64,000 nucleotides of DNA from Scenedesmus sp. ARA3 (GCA_004335835.1 RWJK01001591.1:1-64000), one strand, 5' to 3'; counted from the stretch's first letter, positions 33,722-46,774 are shown. Made by a program: numbers and translations. The notes: generated by a model not told the origin, from the sequence alone.

Positions 33722-34646
33722 GTTGCCGACAGTATCACGAATAAAAGCTGAGGCAAACCTAAAGACACAGTAATCCGCTCTCCTGGAGGCTCTCTCTTGT
33801 CTTTATCGGTGGCCGAGTGCCCTTGCTGGTCATCACCACCCTACCTTGGACAAAACGGTACTCGTACGATGCGCGTGACAGGCAGTTGGCGACAGGTTGC
33901 GTTTGCCGCCCACAGCACGTAAGCAATCGAGCTGTTCTGTAAGTCTTGGTTGAGTTTCAGCTTCGCAACGGGACTCCCTAAGCACGGCACTTCAACCTGG
34001 TCGATGCCGCAGCTGGCATGCAGCGCTGCAGTTGGATGCAATAACAGATGCAGGCAAAACTGCTAGGCCGGGGCCTGCTGCATAAGTACGTGTCATTGTG
34101 TAACACACGAATCCGGCGACAAACATACGCAGCTTGCTAGCTTTGACAAATCAACGGCACAGCTGGCGCATCACAGGAAACACATGCCACCCTGACAACC
34201 CTCCACAGCTGTGCTGCGCCATGAACACATAATCTTGCACATTGCCATGCGAGCTACAGCAACAAGTGCAACTCTTAGAACAGCAAAGGGCTCGTACGTC
34301 TCAAACAAAGCTTCAAATAGCCTATCACCAACCTGCCAAATGGATTGATTGCAATCAAGGCGCGGCCGCAAATGCGCTAGCCCGTCCTCCCTGGTAACAA
34401 CAAAGTGCGCTAGCCCGGCCTCTTTGGGTGCTGCCACGCACAACATCAGCACTTAGAAGCATGCTAGGCCGTAACCACAGCAGCAAGCTTAAAACGAGCA
34501 GCTCATGCACGCATTATTGCCCATGAATGCACACGCCCGCCACTCATGCTCACAGGCAGCTGCACCTACCGCCTGCAGCTCAAACTGCGGCTCTGGCAAA
34601 GCCACAAACCACAAACTCTCTAAACCACAGACTCTTCCAACACCGC
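33722..34646. other. Intergenic between two Cys-rich paralogues
   Basis: Promoter of paralogue 1 and 3' flank of paralogue 2. A minus-strand frame at 34452-34171 has an internal repeat (AGLAHF..EDGLAHL) but no partner exon or family, so it is not called. Confidence 0.45.
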
Positions 34647-37628
34647 CTAGCTCAACACCGCCGTCAACAGCAGCATTGCTGCTGCAGCTGCCCCAGCGCT
34701 CCAATGGCCGATAAGCAGGCTGGTGCTGCTGCTGGATGCAGCTGCCCGTGCTGCTGGTGCAGCAGGTGTTGGTGCTGCCCTGTCTTGGTCAACAGCTGCT
34801 GCAGCAGCAGCAGGTGGCGCCAAGCCCTCGGCTCCCGGCGGTGTGCGTGGCTCAGTGCTGTTTGCTGCGCTCGCTGTCTTGCTACTGTTCATAGGTGTAG
34901 GTCCAGTGGTGTTGCCTGCAACCACGGATGTAACAGCAAGCATGGTATTGCGTGATTTGGGAGCAGCTGATGTGAAAGCAGCACATCTCACCAGGGCCCT
35001 GAGACCGCGGATAACCAGGGCAGCAGCCAATCGTGCTTGTGTGCTAATGCTGTGAATGGATACTGCGGATAACCAGGCAGTAGCTACTTGTACCTGTGTG
35101 ACAATGCCTTCAGCGGAACCGTAACCAGGCAGCAGCTCCGAGCATGAGTCAGCGTAGCTGTGTGCCAAAGCCTTGGAATGGCTACAATCAGCTGCTGCCT
35201 GGTTATTTGCGGTCTTAGGATCAAAAAAAAAAAAAACTGAGCATGTGCTGGACAAGCTTGCGGTGGACACACAGGCAGTGCCGCAATGCAAGAATCATCG
35301 CTGCACTCAGAAACTACACAATAATTGCACAGCACACTGCTCTGCTGTGGTTCATGCAAACCTTGCAACAGCGCAACATGCGGTGCTTGTGCCTACTTTT
35401 CCGCACATAGGTGTGTAACTGTGCATTTTACTGTATTAACTTGTCCTTTTACGTACACTACAGCAGCAGATTCCACCGCAACTCACTTGTGACGATGGCC
35501 CTGCGGCTGCCGTTGCGGCGGGCCGCTGCCTCGTCAATCTCTTCAGGCGTTGCCAGCACGACAGCTGAGGAGGCGGTCTCCACAGGCCTCGGCACGAGAG
35601 GCATGAAGGGATCAGGTGCTGCATAAGGAGCAGCCTCCTGAGCTGCCAGAGCAGCTGCAAGCTCATTCATACCAAAGCTGTTCCCCACAATGGCACTGCC
35701 GCTGCCCCTGCTGTTACTGCTGCCTGCGCTGGTGCCGCTGCCGCTGCTGCTGTTTCCTGCAGCGGCGCCTGTGCTGTTACCTGCAGCGACCCCTGTGCTG
35801 TTTCCTGCAGCGACCCCTGTGCTGTTTCCTGCAGCAACCCCTGTGCCATTTTTAGCCTGCTGCTGCTGCAGCTGCTCCTGTGGTGGCGTTGCTGCAGTGA
35901 TGTTGCTGCCGTTGCCAGCACCTGCGGTGACTGTTGAGGCATTGAGCAAGTCACCAGGCTGTGACAGCAGCTCGCAGGAGGGTTGCAAGCCCAGGCAGCG
36001 CTTGGCAGCACCAAACAGCACGCGGCAAATGGACTCGCGGATCTCTGTGCTGTTGCACATCACCTGCATACATCACATGCCATGTTACGAGTAGCTCAGC
36101 ATGCCAACAGATGCACTTCAATCAGATTTGGTGCTGACATGTAAGGGAGTGCTGCAGTGTTCACCTGAGGACAAGCCCCACTATGCAATACATCAATTCG
36201 TTCTTATACAATTTTTTTTTATACCAGGGGGGACGGAATCCTACTGGCTCGCTACCACAGCTTCTTACACATATTTCAAAACATGTGGTGATATGCTGGC
36301 AATGCTGCAATGCGGCTGCGCACAGCAGCTGCTGCCTGCTGCAGCTCACCTCGATGAACTCCCTGTAGCACTGCCGCCCGCTGCTCACCAGCGCCTGGCA
36401 TTCGGAATACACAGCATTCAGTGCAGGCAGCGCTTCATCCGTGCATCACAACCCAGGAGTGTTTACCTAGTGGTGGGGTGCTGGCTGCTGTGCAGGGGAC
36501 ATGCAGATCATGATGTTGCTGCTGCTGCATGCTGCTGCAGATCAGCTCGGCTTGCGGTTCACCTGGAACCTGCTTACACAACAATGGTACAGCCACAGCA
36601 TGCACAACATGCATTGGCGTGCTGCAGCGGCCTCACCTGCTGCATCTTGCCAGCACAAGCTGTGGAGCAGCAGCCCTCCCTGACCTGCAGGGTGCCGTCT
36701 GCCGCGCAGTCGGTCAGGTTGGGCACTGCCCTGGCGCAGGGGCTGTCCCTGCTGCCCTGGCTGACCATTGGCGTCATCAGCCCAAACAGCTTGTCCACTG
36801 CACAAGAGGTTGTTTGCAATGCGCGACACACAGAATAAAGTAGTAATAAGCACGAAATGCATGTCAGGCAGCATCTGCATGCGCCCTCATTCAGGGACAC
36901 AGCGCTGGAAAATTTCAGGCGTGTCGCACTGCAGATCTCCGCAACAAACAGCATGCAATGTGTGCCACATTGCGAGGCGTTGATCGGCTGACAGCCAAGC
37001 TGTTTCGGCTGGCGCACTCCCCCGCCAGTTTGACTTGCTGCATTGGGCATGATTCGCTGCGTGCTCTTGCTCTTGCTGGCTGTGCCTTGCTGCTGTCTGC
37101 TGTCATCCTGCAGGGCTGCTGCTGTCATCGCTGATGCCATGTGGAGCATGAACTGGTGCGACCACCGCTCGCATTGCAGCAAGCCGTAGTAACCCACCGC
37201 TAAACTCATCCTGTGTGTAAAGGGTGGTGTTGACAGGGCAGTCTGCGGCAGCAAAGCACAGTCGTGTGTTCAGCAAAGTTCGCAGCCTGGCACAAATGTC
37301 AAGTGCAGCCACCAGCAAAGGATGTGCGATCGCAACGGGCGATGTAGCGCCAGCAGCATGGAGAAATGTCGTACCTTTGTTGACATCTTTAACAATTCTG
37401 GACGGATCCACCTCTCCTTGACCTTGGGTGGCAGCCTGTGCATGCAGCAGGCAACCGGGAGCTGTCAGTTGCTGCTACAGTGATGCTACTGCGGCCATGG
37501 CAGCCCTGCTCGCGTAATATGTGCACTAGTTTCGTGTTGATCGTGTACAGGGCAAAGCTGTATCATGGTTTGTCAGGATGTCAGCTCACCAGCAATGCAA
37601 ACAAGCATGCTAGCAGAAATGGCTGCAT
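34647..37628 (-). CDS. Secreted, probably GPI-anchored Cys-rich protein, paralogue 2
   Basis: Seven exons on the minus strand, 37628-37590, 37435-37375, 37242-37198, 36797-36637, 36394-36350, 36063-35487 and 34915-34647, join in frame to 398 residues. The signal peptide is MQPFLLACLFALLAATQG. Conserved core: DCPVNTTLYTQDEFS, C.....NLTDCAADGTLQVR, EGCCSTACAGKMQQ, Cys-x8-Cys (QCYREFIEVMCNST) and LFGAAKRCLGLQPSC. A long linker contains repeated GNSTGVAA units (N-glycosylation sites) and Ser/Gly runs. The last exon is Ala/Pro-rich and ends in a small-residue site followed by a hydrophobic tail (SAGAAAAAMLLLTAVLS), typical of a GPI-anchor signal. Function unknown; cell-wall or surface location is inferred. 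It is divergent from the SPATA17-like gene. Confidence 0.82.
35757..35853 (-). repeat. In-frame coding repeat with N-glycosylation sites
   Basis: A 24-bp unit encoding roughly GVAAGNST is repeated about four times within exon 6 of paralogue 2; each unit carries an Asn-Ser-Thr or Asn-Gly-Thr site. Confidence 0.88.
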
Positions 37629-38176
37629 AGCTTGATCCCTGTCCTACTGCGCGTCTTCCGTCCGCTGATGTTTGACCATCGCATGCCAAAAGTTGTTCGG
37701 CGATCCGCATTGCCCCAGCCCATCCTGCAGCCGGCCCTGATGATACCGTTCGAGCGTCGACAGGTGGAGGACCCAACCGCCATCCAAGGATCCAGCTGGC
37801 TGTCCTACTCAAACATACTCTGACAGCTTTGGCACACGTCACTCCTGATACAAGTTTGGCACCTTTACTTTCACTAGTTTTTGCATCAGCTGTCGCTAGG
37901 GTTTGGCTTCGAGGCTATCCGTATACGGCTATCACAACGCAAGTGAAGTTTTGCTCTGCGAAAGATAGAAGAAAATATGTGTTTCAACCATTTGCTTGGA
38001 GTTAAAGGGATGTAATTTTCGAGTTTCGCGACAATCCATACTGCTCAGCAATGCTGCTTCAGATGCGATAGCCACAGCAATAAAGGCCACAACCCCCCAG
38101 TTACAGCAGTAGTATGTCCCTTGCTTAGCCGTGGAGGCTAGCCCGTAGCTTAGCATGCAAGTCCAACAGTAGCAGC
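37629..38176. promoter_or_regulatory. Divergent intergenic region between Cys-rich paralogue 2 and the SPATA17-like gene
   Basis: 548 bp separate the two start codons. No specific element is called. Confidence 0.5.
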
Positions 38177-41100
38177 ATGGCACTGGACAGGCTCAGTGCA
38201 GCAGCTGCCAGGGCAGTGGACGAGTACTATGAGAGGTGCAGGTGGGCCAAGTTGAAACTGAGACTCACATAAATTTATATCGAGGGTACTGATGCTGGTC
38301 TAGCTGCGGCACCATTTGTGCAGAGCTGCTGAGCAGCACAGGAAGGAGGAGGAGCATGCTGCAGTGGTGCTGCAGTCATGCTGGCGTGGTAAACTGCAAA
38401 GACATGAGCTCCACAAGCTCAGGTGTGAGTCAATGTTTGCACTGTGCCCTGCAGCATTACCGCAGCAGCATCAGCCTTGCTATCAATGCTATCGCTGCTG
38501 TCTTGGTTCTCTGGCACTGCACACGACAGCGCTGCGCGCGATACATGACAGCACATACTGCTGAGCTGCCTTGCTGTGTTACTGCACTTTTTTTGCTGTG
38601 TCAGTCATGTAACCCTGACCATTCAGCGCTGCTGGAGGGGCTATTTGGGCAGGCAGAGATTTGCTGCTGCTCGGTCAGCCAGAAACACGCAGCTGCGAGA
38701 AGTAAGGCTTAGTCTATGGAACTGACAGCATGTAGTTGCTGCAGTCAGCCCAGCACTCAAATGCACCAGACACCAGGCTGCAGCAGCAGTGCAAGTGCAG
38801 CAGTACTGTGTGCGCAAGCTTGCTTTGTCTCTAACAGCAGCACTCCATCAAGCATGCAGCAATGCACACGTGACTTCTGGCATGTGCGCAGGGTCTACTA
38901 CAGTTCAGCATCCACAGGCGTGCTATTCAACTGCATGCCGCTGAGGTCCCGTCTTCCAGCTCATGCATGTGCTGCTGCTTCTGCTGCCGCTGCACCAGGC
39001 TTACTTCAACCACCAGGCTACAGTGATACAGAAGTGCTGGCGCGGCCACTTCAGCAGGAGCAGGGTGCATGACTTCTACAAGCGCAAGGCATACCTGGCG
39101 GCAGTAGCAGCGGCCAATGCGGCTGTGAGAGCTGGCATGGCAGTGGAGCTGCAGGAGGCGCTGCAGCACCAGCAGCAGCAGGCGCAGCAGGCAGCCAAGC
39201 AGCAGTTTGATGCGCAGGTGGGCATGCGCCGGTGCCGCTGTTGCTTGGGTGTGGCGGTGTTTGTGAAGTGGAGGGTGCATATGCTGTGACTAAACTGCAG
39301 GATGCAGCGGTGTTTGTAGCGGCATGCAGCTGCCTCTTTCTGAGGGGCACAAACACATCAGGCATCACAACAGCAGACAAGCAGCGGACCCAGCTGGAGG
39401 AGCGTAGCCTTGCACAGTGCACGCATGTGCTAGCCTGGAGCTGAGCACAGCCTGCCGCCGCAACATTAGCAGCAGCGCCGAGGCAGCCGTACCTGGCTGC
39501 TGCTCTGTGACTTGCTGTTGCTGCGTGGCCGCAGGTGTCGCGCCTGCACCACCTGGCCTCCACAGGCTGCAGGCCTGGCATATTCAGCGGCCAGGCAACA
39601 GCGGGCGCTGCAGTGCGGGTGCCTCCTGTTGTGGCTGGGCAACCGCTGGAGCAGCACCTGAGGGCTGCTGCCAAGCAGCAGGTGAGGCAGCGCTGCATGT
39701 CCTGCAAGCAGTATCTGGCGGGTGTGGGCGGTCACAGTGCTGTCTGCAGTTGACTGCTGCAAGAGCGTGCGTGCATGCCAGTGGCAGCCACAGGAATGGA
39801 CTACAGCAGTTGTTGCATCAAGTTGACCACAACAGGAGGACATGTTGCTCTCCAGCAATTGGTGTGACGGTGTCTTGCCTGCCATGCGGCACCATGTCTC
39901 GCGTTTGATGCACTCGTGTCGTGTTGCGGTTGCGCTCTGCAAGGCTGCCGGAACAGTGAAGCAGCAGCAGGAGGCGATGTGGCAGACCATACACAGCAGC
40001 ATGTCCACCACAAGCAGTGCAGCTGGCTTCAGCTTCCCTGCAGGTTCAGCGGCAGCCAGGGCAGCGTCAGCAGCAGCAGCAGCAGCGGGTCCAGCACTCA
40101 GCAGCAGCGGCGCTGCTTCTGCAGCAGCAGGAGAGCACCTGCCCGCGCAGCTGCGGCCCCTCAGTGGCATGTCCCTGCCGGCATCCACTCTGTACGCCCA
40201 CAGCGCTGGCAGTGTGAGCGGCGCGCTCAGGGGTGTGCCTGCTGCCGGCAAGCTGGCGGCTGCGGTGGTGGCGTCTGTGGACGACTGGTATGCTGCGCGT
40301 GCTGACGCCAACATGCCGGATGGTAGCTTCAACCCCAGCCTGACATTGCAGCAGAGCGCAGAGTATGAGGCGGTGCGGCAGGCGGCAGGGCTGGAGGGGC
40401 GCATCAGCAGGGGCCTGGTGGGTGCTGCGGCGATGTGCCGCTGTTGACACGGAGCTGCAGCTGTGTAGCAGCGGAGTTGCAGTAGGGCCATGATGTGACT
40501 GGTGCTTGTGAGGGCGTCGCATGCGTATGCATGTGAATTGGGTGCAAGCGTGCAGCAAGTGTTGCACAGTCTGCAATGCTTGCGGCGTGTCTGTGCAGAA
40601 GAGTGCAAAGGGTAGCAGAGTAATGCAGCGGGTTGCGGAAAAACATCCGCTGCTACACAGCTGTTACCATGATGGTGCACTGCAGTTGCCGCGGCATCAA
40701 CAGCCTGTTCACCAGCATGTGTGCAACCCCCCATTGGCAGGTGTCTGCAGCATTTCGCGCTATTTATAGCAAGATGGATGCAAAAATGACTGTGCTGTTG
40801 CCGCTGCTGTTGCCACTGCTGTTGCCGCTGCTGTTGCCGCTGCTGTTGCAGATGTTGGTGCTGCACGATGGTCAGCCGTTCAACAACATCACCAAGCCTG
40901 CTCCAGGCATGCAGCCATCAAGCCCTGGTGGCAGCACAATCGCAGCGCCGGCCACAAACAGCAGTCAGGAAGTGGAGTCAAGCAGGTCACCTGTGCAGTA
41001 CCACGGTGGTTCTTGGGGCAATAATGGGCAGCTGTCGCCTGGGCGTTTAGTTGGTGCGCAGCAGCAGCAGACGGCGCGCACAGCAGGCAGCGCCCAGCAC

Positions 41101-41181
41101 GTGCAGCAAGAGCAGAAGCACTGGCAGCACAACAAGCATGCAGGCACGTTCTTTAGCAAGCATTTGAAGCAAGCGTTTTGA
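38177..41181 (+). CDS. SPATA17: IQ-motif protein of the SPATA17 family (cilium-associated)
   Basis: Exons 38177-38235, 38324-38422, 38605-38701, 38999-39217, 39535-39681, 39944-40417 and 40741-41181 join in frame to about 511 residues. Three IQ motifs occur in the spacing of SPATA17: VVLQSCWRGKLQRHELHKL (about 34-52), LTIQRCWRGYLGRQRF (57-72) and ATVIQKCWRGHFSRSR (92-107). They are followed by DFYKRKAYLAAVAAANAAVR, a Gln-rich coiled coil and RLHHLASTGCRPGIFSG, which parallels the conserved 'K.HYLLST...PGIYNS' block. IQ motifs bind calmodulin. SPATA17 is linked to motile cilia, so a flagellar role is inferred. The last two exons are Ala/Gln-rich and poorly conserved; exon 7 could instead start at 40853 after a (CTGCTGTTGCCG)n tract. 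Confidence 0.8.
40793..40852 (+). repeat. 12-bp minisatellite (CTGCTGTTGCCG)n
   Basis: About five units with one A variant. If translated it gives LLPLLLPLLLP within the SPATA17-like C-terminus; if intronic it is a pyrimidine-rich tract ending in the acceptor TTGCAG at 40852. Confidence 0.9.
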
Positions 41182-41701
41182 AACTGGTAGCCACAGCTCA
41201 AGGGTGTGGTAACCTGGGCGACTTCGCACTGCGAACTAGGAGTGTAACTAGTTACTAGGCAGGAGGATTGTTGGGTCCTAAGGCATCGTTGTTGGGCGTA
41301 CTGAGGATTCGCTTTGAGGTTAAGATGATAAGTATATGGCGAAAGTCAGCGGCGAAGAAGTGTCAACAAAATGTAGGTGTTCGTCCGAACATGTGGCGGG
41401 TCATGCCCGCCCGTCAGGATATGCACAGCAGAGCGCGTGAGAGCGGGCCTGAAACATGGAATTTACAATAAGAAAACGTATTTGTGTTTCTTCTGCCAGC
41501 AGAGCAGTACGTGAAGGCTGTCTCTAACAGTATATTCCAGCACCACAAGTCCTCCAACCTGCAGCTGTCATAGTGCAAGCGCCACGCAGGCTTAAATGTA
41601 CTGACGTCTTTCACACCATACACACCAAAGCCTTCTCGCCGGCCGATCTCGCCTGAAAGCCATCCTCAAGGAACCGTAACCCACCTACAGACGCAGCTAA
41701 G
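41182..41701. other. Intergenic between SPATA17-like gene and PTB
   Basis: Both flanking genes are on the plus strand, so this holds the 3' UTR of one and the promoter of the other. No coding frame is convincing. Confidence 0.5.
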
Positions 41702-44700
41702 ATGGCGTGGACGGTGAGCACTTGATTTCTGCAGCACCACCTACCAGCGCAACCTTAAAGTGTTGGAGCACAGCCCATCCTCGCCAGCGTTGCTGTGTCA
41801 TGTGGCGGTGCTGACGCCTGGCAGACCCTGCAACATCGGTCTGCGGAGTTGTGTTAACACTGCTCCCCGTTTCCTGCTGCAGGAGTACACATGGATGATC
41901 GTGATCGTGAGTATATGCGGCAGTATGGCGGCTGCAGCTGGCAGATTCGATGGCTGCCATCTTGTCGTGGCTCACGTGCAATGGCTTTCTACTTGTTACG
42001 CGCCCCTGCCCCGTATAACGTGTATTACCTGCTAAGCTGTAAAACAACTTTTTCTCTTGTTTGCAGCACGGCATTGTTGCCTGGCTGGACGCATATGGCA
42101 TTGGTGAGCATCCGAGCAGTGGCCAATGATCACAGGCTGTAGCAAGGGAAAGCAGTAGTGGTTCTATGGTGTATTTAAGATGCAGGTTACCTGCATTGTA
42201 ATAAAGCAGCAGCGGTTGCGTGCCTGCACGCTGACAGCTGGTGCAGATCCACAGAATATTGTAGACCCTTTCCTGCAGCCAAACACTGACACCAACCTGC
42301 CGCTGCTTGTGTGCTTTGCAGGTGCCAATGATGTTGCCAACTCTTTTGGTGAGTTGGAAACCTTCTCTGCCAGCTCTTGCAGCTTTCTTGCTCTACTGTC
42401 CTTCACAGTGACTCGCCGCAGTGCAGCTCCGTACTGCAAGCACCACTTTGTCAGTATGCTGTATCTATGTTTTGAGTGGCGGCAGCTCTGCAGCCAACAG
42501 GCAGTGCACAGCACTGCTTGGTGCCTATGCAAAGGTATGCAAGCAGGGTGGACTTTATAAGCTGCTGCTTGCTGTGCGCTGATTACTGAAAGACATCCCT
42601 GTCTTCTATCACTGCAGGTACCAGTGTGGGCAGCAAGACCCTCAAGCTGTGGTCAGCTGTCCTCATTGCCGGAATCTTCGAATTCCTAGTGAGCTCATCT
42701 GCCGAGCAGTGTTTGATTTCACACAGCACACAGCACAACATGGTGCTCTGCAAACAGCGTTGCATTCCTTGCTCGCAGCTTCTGCTGCCTCGGCTCGTCA
42801 TCAACCAAGGAGCAGCAGCGCTACAGGTTCCTTGGATCAGAACATTCAGAGCTCCGTCAGCACTGGCACTCCTTCCGCTCCTTCTTGCACTCCTTTTTGC
42901 CTTATCACTCACTCACCAGCACCCAACTTGCTGCGCATTCCTGCAGGGTGCCATGACCCTGGGTGGCCAGGTGACGAGGACCATTGCTGGTGGCATTGCC
43001 AGGCCTGCGACCTTCGCCAAGTTCCCTGCCCTGTTCATGTTCGGCATGCTTACAGCAGAGACGGCCGCCATGATGTGTGAGTACTGCTGCTGCTTCGCTG
43101 CATGTATCTTGCCCTGCAGCACTGTCTGCTGAGTCGCCGCCAGTGATGCATGCATGTGGTTCTGTAGCCAATGTGCACTGCCGACTGCTGCTCCTCCCGC
43201 TCTGATCGTCTACTAGACGTGCCCTATGTTCTGCAGCTGTGCACATAGTAGGCTCACTGATGTTGCTGCTCTGCTGCTGCTGCAGGGATCCTGCTGGCCA
43301 CGTACTTGGAGCTGCCAGTTTCCACCACCCACTCCATCATCGGAGGCATCATCGGTGAGTGCTGAGTTCTCACATGCCGCTGAAACCTAAACAGCGGCAC
43401 TGCAGAGCTGAGGGCATCTGTTCGTGCTTGCTTGCATTGTGCCTCGGCGACCATTGAATATCAAACAGCACATGCTCAATGCAACATGTGTACAGCCGCC
43501 AATGCCATCACGTGGTTCGGCTGCATCACCCAACCCGCAAGGAGTGAGCGCACACCTTCTCAACACCTGTGTTCCCCTCTGCTGCACACCTGCTTCCCAT
43601 GCCAACCGCGTGCAGGCTTTGCCATGGCCTTTGGTGGCGGCAGCGCTGTGTCGTGGTACGAGCCCCGCCCGGACTTCCCGTACGTGCGCGGCATCGCGCC
43701 CATTGTGGTGTCCTGGTTCCTGTCCCCGCTGCTGGCTGCGCTCATCACACTCGTGTTCTTCCTCATCATCCGCACGTTCGTGCTGCGCCGCCAGAACAGC
43801 ACCAAGATCGCATTCTGGGTGCTGCCCTTCCTCATCTTCTTCACCATCTTTGTCAGCCTGCTGTTTGTGCTGGTGAGTTGCAGAGGTAGCGAGCTGTGCA
43901 GAGCTGCGCATTGCGTGTGTGCACGTGCAGAGCTGCGCATTGTGTGTGCACAGCTGCCACGTAATGCAAAGCAGCAAGACTCAAGTGAGTTTGGCAGAGC
44001 CAGTCACTGCCCATCGATGTGGCGACTAGCAGCCTGTTGACTCTGCCGGTAAGCCTGTTGACCGGGCTGGCCCGGCAGAATACTGCTGTAAAGCTGGCAC
44101 AAATCGGCTCCCTTGCCCCTTTGCTCTGCGCACCCGTGTACTGCATCTGCCCTCAACCCACACGCTTGATGTTGCACCTGCCGGTTTCACCTCTGCCCGC
44201 ATTCTTTTCACCCGCAGACCAAGGGTGTCTCTGCCGTGGTCAAGATCAAGACTGAGAAGGCCGCGTGGCTCTCCGCGGTCTCCGGCGTGGGTGCTGCGAT
44301 CATTGGCACTGCCGTGCTGTGGCCGATCATGAAGCGCATGGTTGCAAAGTACGACCGCCAGCACGGCGGCAGCAAGGACGCCAGCGACATCGTGATTGAT
44401 GCCGGCGGCAAGTTCAAGGATGTTGAGGAGGATGAGTTCCAGAAGAAGGTGAACAACATGCTGGCTGCTAAGGAGGTGGACCCCAACGACAAGTCCATCG
44501 GTGCTTACCTCACTCGCTTCAGGTGAGGGCAGCGGCCATGTGTGAACACTGCGCTTCATTTGCTTCAGGGTTGTGGTTAGATCATACTTGATTGCAACAG
44601 CTGGTGATTGCGGGTTGACCATGTCGGATGTGCTTGCATCCATGTTGCCCTGCCGGGTTTCTGCGCGGCGCCCACTGCAAGCGGCTGCTGACTCCTGCTG

Positions 44701-46652
44701 TCTGCTGCCCTTGCACGAACTCTGCGCCGTCTGGCCTCACGCATGGCATCCACGTTGTCGCGGAGCTTTCAACATCAACATGCATGACTCTGGTGACCTG
44801 TGCTGACGTCTGGCTGCTTGCTTCTGCTTGCAGGAACGCTGCTCTATCTGGCCTCACGCATGACATCCACGCTGACGTGGAGGGCAACGACAAGATCCAG
44901 GAGATGCACGACGATGCTGAGAAGTTTGACCCACGCACAGAGGAGGTGTTCAAGGTGGGTTACAAATGCTTCACTAACACAGTAACGACAGGCCTTCAAC
45001 ATTAGCCGGGCATGACGCACATGTGTGCTATTCCATTCCTGCACCTTGCTTGTGTGGAGCTTGCTAGTGCCAGCAACACATGCAGCGCGCGCTGTTCCCC
45101 TGCAGCCTGTTCATTAGGTGCGAGCAAACTGGTGACCATCATGCACTGTTACTAACACATGTAACTAACACATGTTACTTGTCACTACCTGTGCTGTGTT
45201 GCGGCCTGCAGGTGCTGCAGGTCATCTCTGCGTGCGCCATGGCCTTCGCCCACGGAGCCAACGATGTGGCCAACGCCATCGGCTCCTTCGCTGCTGCCCT
45301 GATGGTGTACAAGACCTTCAAGGTGCCCTCCTCTAACAGGTGAGCCACTTGCGTATTCTCCATCATCTGCAGCTGTTTGCTAAGCTGTGATCCTTCGGAT
45401 GCTGGCTACCGCAGTGCAACGCATTGATTTGCAACCCATTTGCGACGTATGCTTGTGTGGCGGCTGGAACTCAACCCTTGACGACTGCTCAGAATTTAAA
45501 AGCACTCTCGCGACACCACCTGATGAAGCACGCGTAGCTGCCAACCATTTCTTTCGGGCAATGCCCTGCCCAACATGACACCTGCGGCTGCCTGTGTTGC
45601 TACTTCCTGCAGTGACACCGAGCTGTGGATCCTGGCTCTGGGAGGCTCTGGTATCGTGGTGGGCCTTGCCACATATGGCTACAACATCATGCGCGTGCTG
45701 GGCGTCAAGTGCACACACATCACACCCTCTCGCGGGTGAGTGCGGGCGCATCTCGGCTGTCTGCAGCTTGTAGTAGACTGGCTGTGCCAGTTTCAGGTGG
45801 CAGTGCATGACCTGGCATGATTGCGGCATGCTGCGGAGCCGCACACGAGCGAATGCACCAGCACACAGCACTGCTCACAGACAGCTACACTGCTGTCGAG
45901 GCACCACCTGACCCATGCCCCTGTGTTGACTGTCGTTGCTGCTTGCTGCTGCCAGTTTCTGCATGGAGCTGGCTACCTCCTTTGTGATTGCTGTGGGCTC
46001 AAGTTTTGGCCTGCCCCTGTCCACCACCCACACCATCACTGGAGCCACTGCTGGTGGCGGTGTGGCTGAGGGCCGCTGGAAGGCACTCAACTGGCTGCTG
46101 TACGCCAAGATGTTTGCCGGTGGGTTTAAACCTGCTGTTTGTAGCTTGCAGGATGTGCTTCGCCTGCATGTGGACATACATTTTGGTGTGATTTCAGCTG
46201 CTGTTGCTTGTACAGCATCCCACCATGTGTACGGCAACCCTGATTGTGCTGCCGCTGTAGTTCTACTTGCTGCCGCTGTGCTGACAGTTTGTTGTGCTGC
46301 TGTGTTCTCTCCTGCAGGCTGGGTGTTCACCCTCATCATCACCGCTGCCATCTCAGCAGTCATCTTCCTGCTGGGCACCCACACTCCCTCCCAGATCGAC
46401 CAGGTGCAGCTGCGCAACTACCAGGAGTCGATGCTGCAGCAGGGCAACCAGACCCTGGCGTTCCTGGCCGCGGAGAACAACAACCTGAAGCCTATGAACA
46501 TGCCGCTGATGGACAGCATTGTAGAGCTGGGCACGCAGAACAGCGACCTGCTCGAGAGCAAGCTGTGGCTGCCGGCGGAGAATGTGACCAGCAACTTTGA
46601 CAGCGTGCAGAGCCTGCTGATGAACTTCACCACCTTTGCAGTGCCCAAGTAA
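41702..46652 (+). CDS. PTB: PHO4-family inorganic phosphate transporter (PTB type)
   Basis: Fourteen exons: 41702-41713, 41883-41906, 42067-42103, 42322-42348, 42618-42688, 42947-43076, 43286-43354, 43616-43872, 44218-44522, 44834-44954, 45212-45339, 45613-45735, 45956-46119 and 46318-46652. They give 600 residues in one frame. Both PHO4 signatures are present: [18 protein letters not shown] (from residue 25) and [17 protein letters not shown] (from 365). The repeats [15 protein letters not shown] and [17 protein letters not shown] are the paired half-domain motifs. A hydrophilic loop between the halves (exons 9-10) and several membrane helices fit a plasma-membrane Na+- or H+-coupled Pi symporter like Chlamydomonas PTB proteins. 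The first four coding exons are only 12, 24, 37 and 27 bp. In exon 10 the start is duplicated upstream. A TGTAA poly(A) signal lies at 46790-46794, about 140 bp after the stop. Confidence 0.96.
44711..44763 (+). repeat. Degenerate copy of the exon 10 start inside intron 9 of PTB
   Basis: Matches 44829-44880, sharing CTGGCCTCACGCATG and CATCCACG. The acceptor CAG/GAAC is changed to CAC/GAAC, so the copy should not be spliced. Confidence 0.88.
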
Positions 46653-46774
46653 ATCTTGAGCGCAAGCGGTGTGGACAAAAGCCACACGGATATGCATTGT
46701 GTGAGCATTTGATTCCGCATGCGAGACAGCGGAGACGGCGTGTGTGTGATGCATGCTCGGGGGTTGTTTGCCTG

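Noticed and set aside
34171..34452. Minus-strand frame with internal GLAH repeat as a possible fourth gene between Cys-rich paralogues
   Set aside because: No signal peptide of the family, no Cys pattern and no partner exons.
36395..36440. Longer version of exon 5 in Cys-rich paralogue 2
   Set aside because: No acceptor in the needed phase; a stop lies in frame. The AG at 36395 gives the family Cys-x8-Cys spacing.
39466..40866. Long minus-strand open frame of 466 codons
   Set aside because: It lies opposite the SPATA17-like exons, is low in complexity (His/Gln/Ala) and has no family features; it is the antisense shadow of GC-rich coding sequence.
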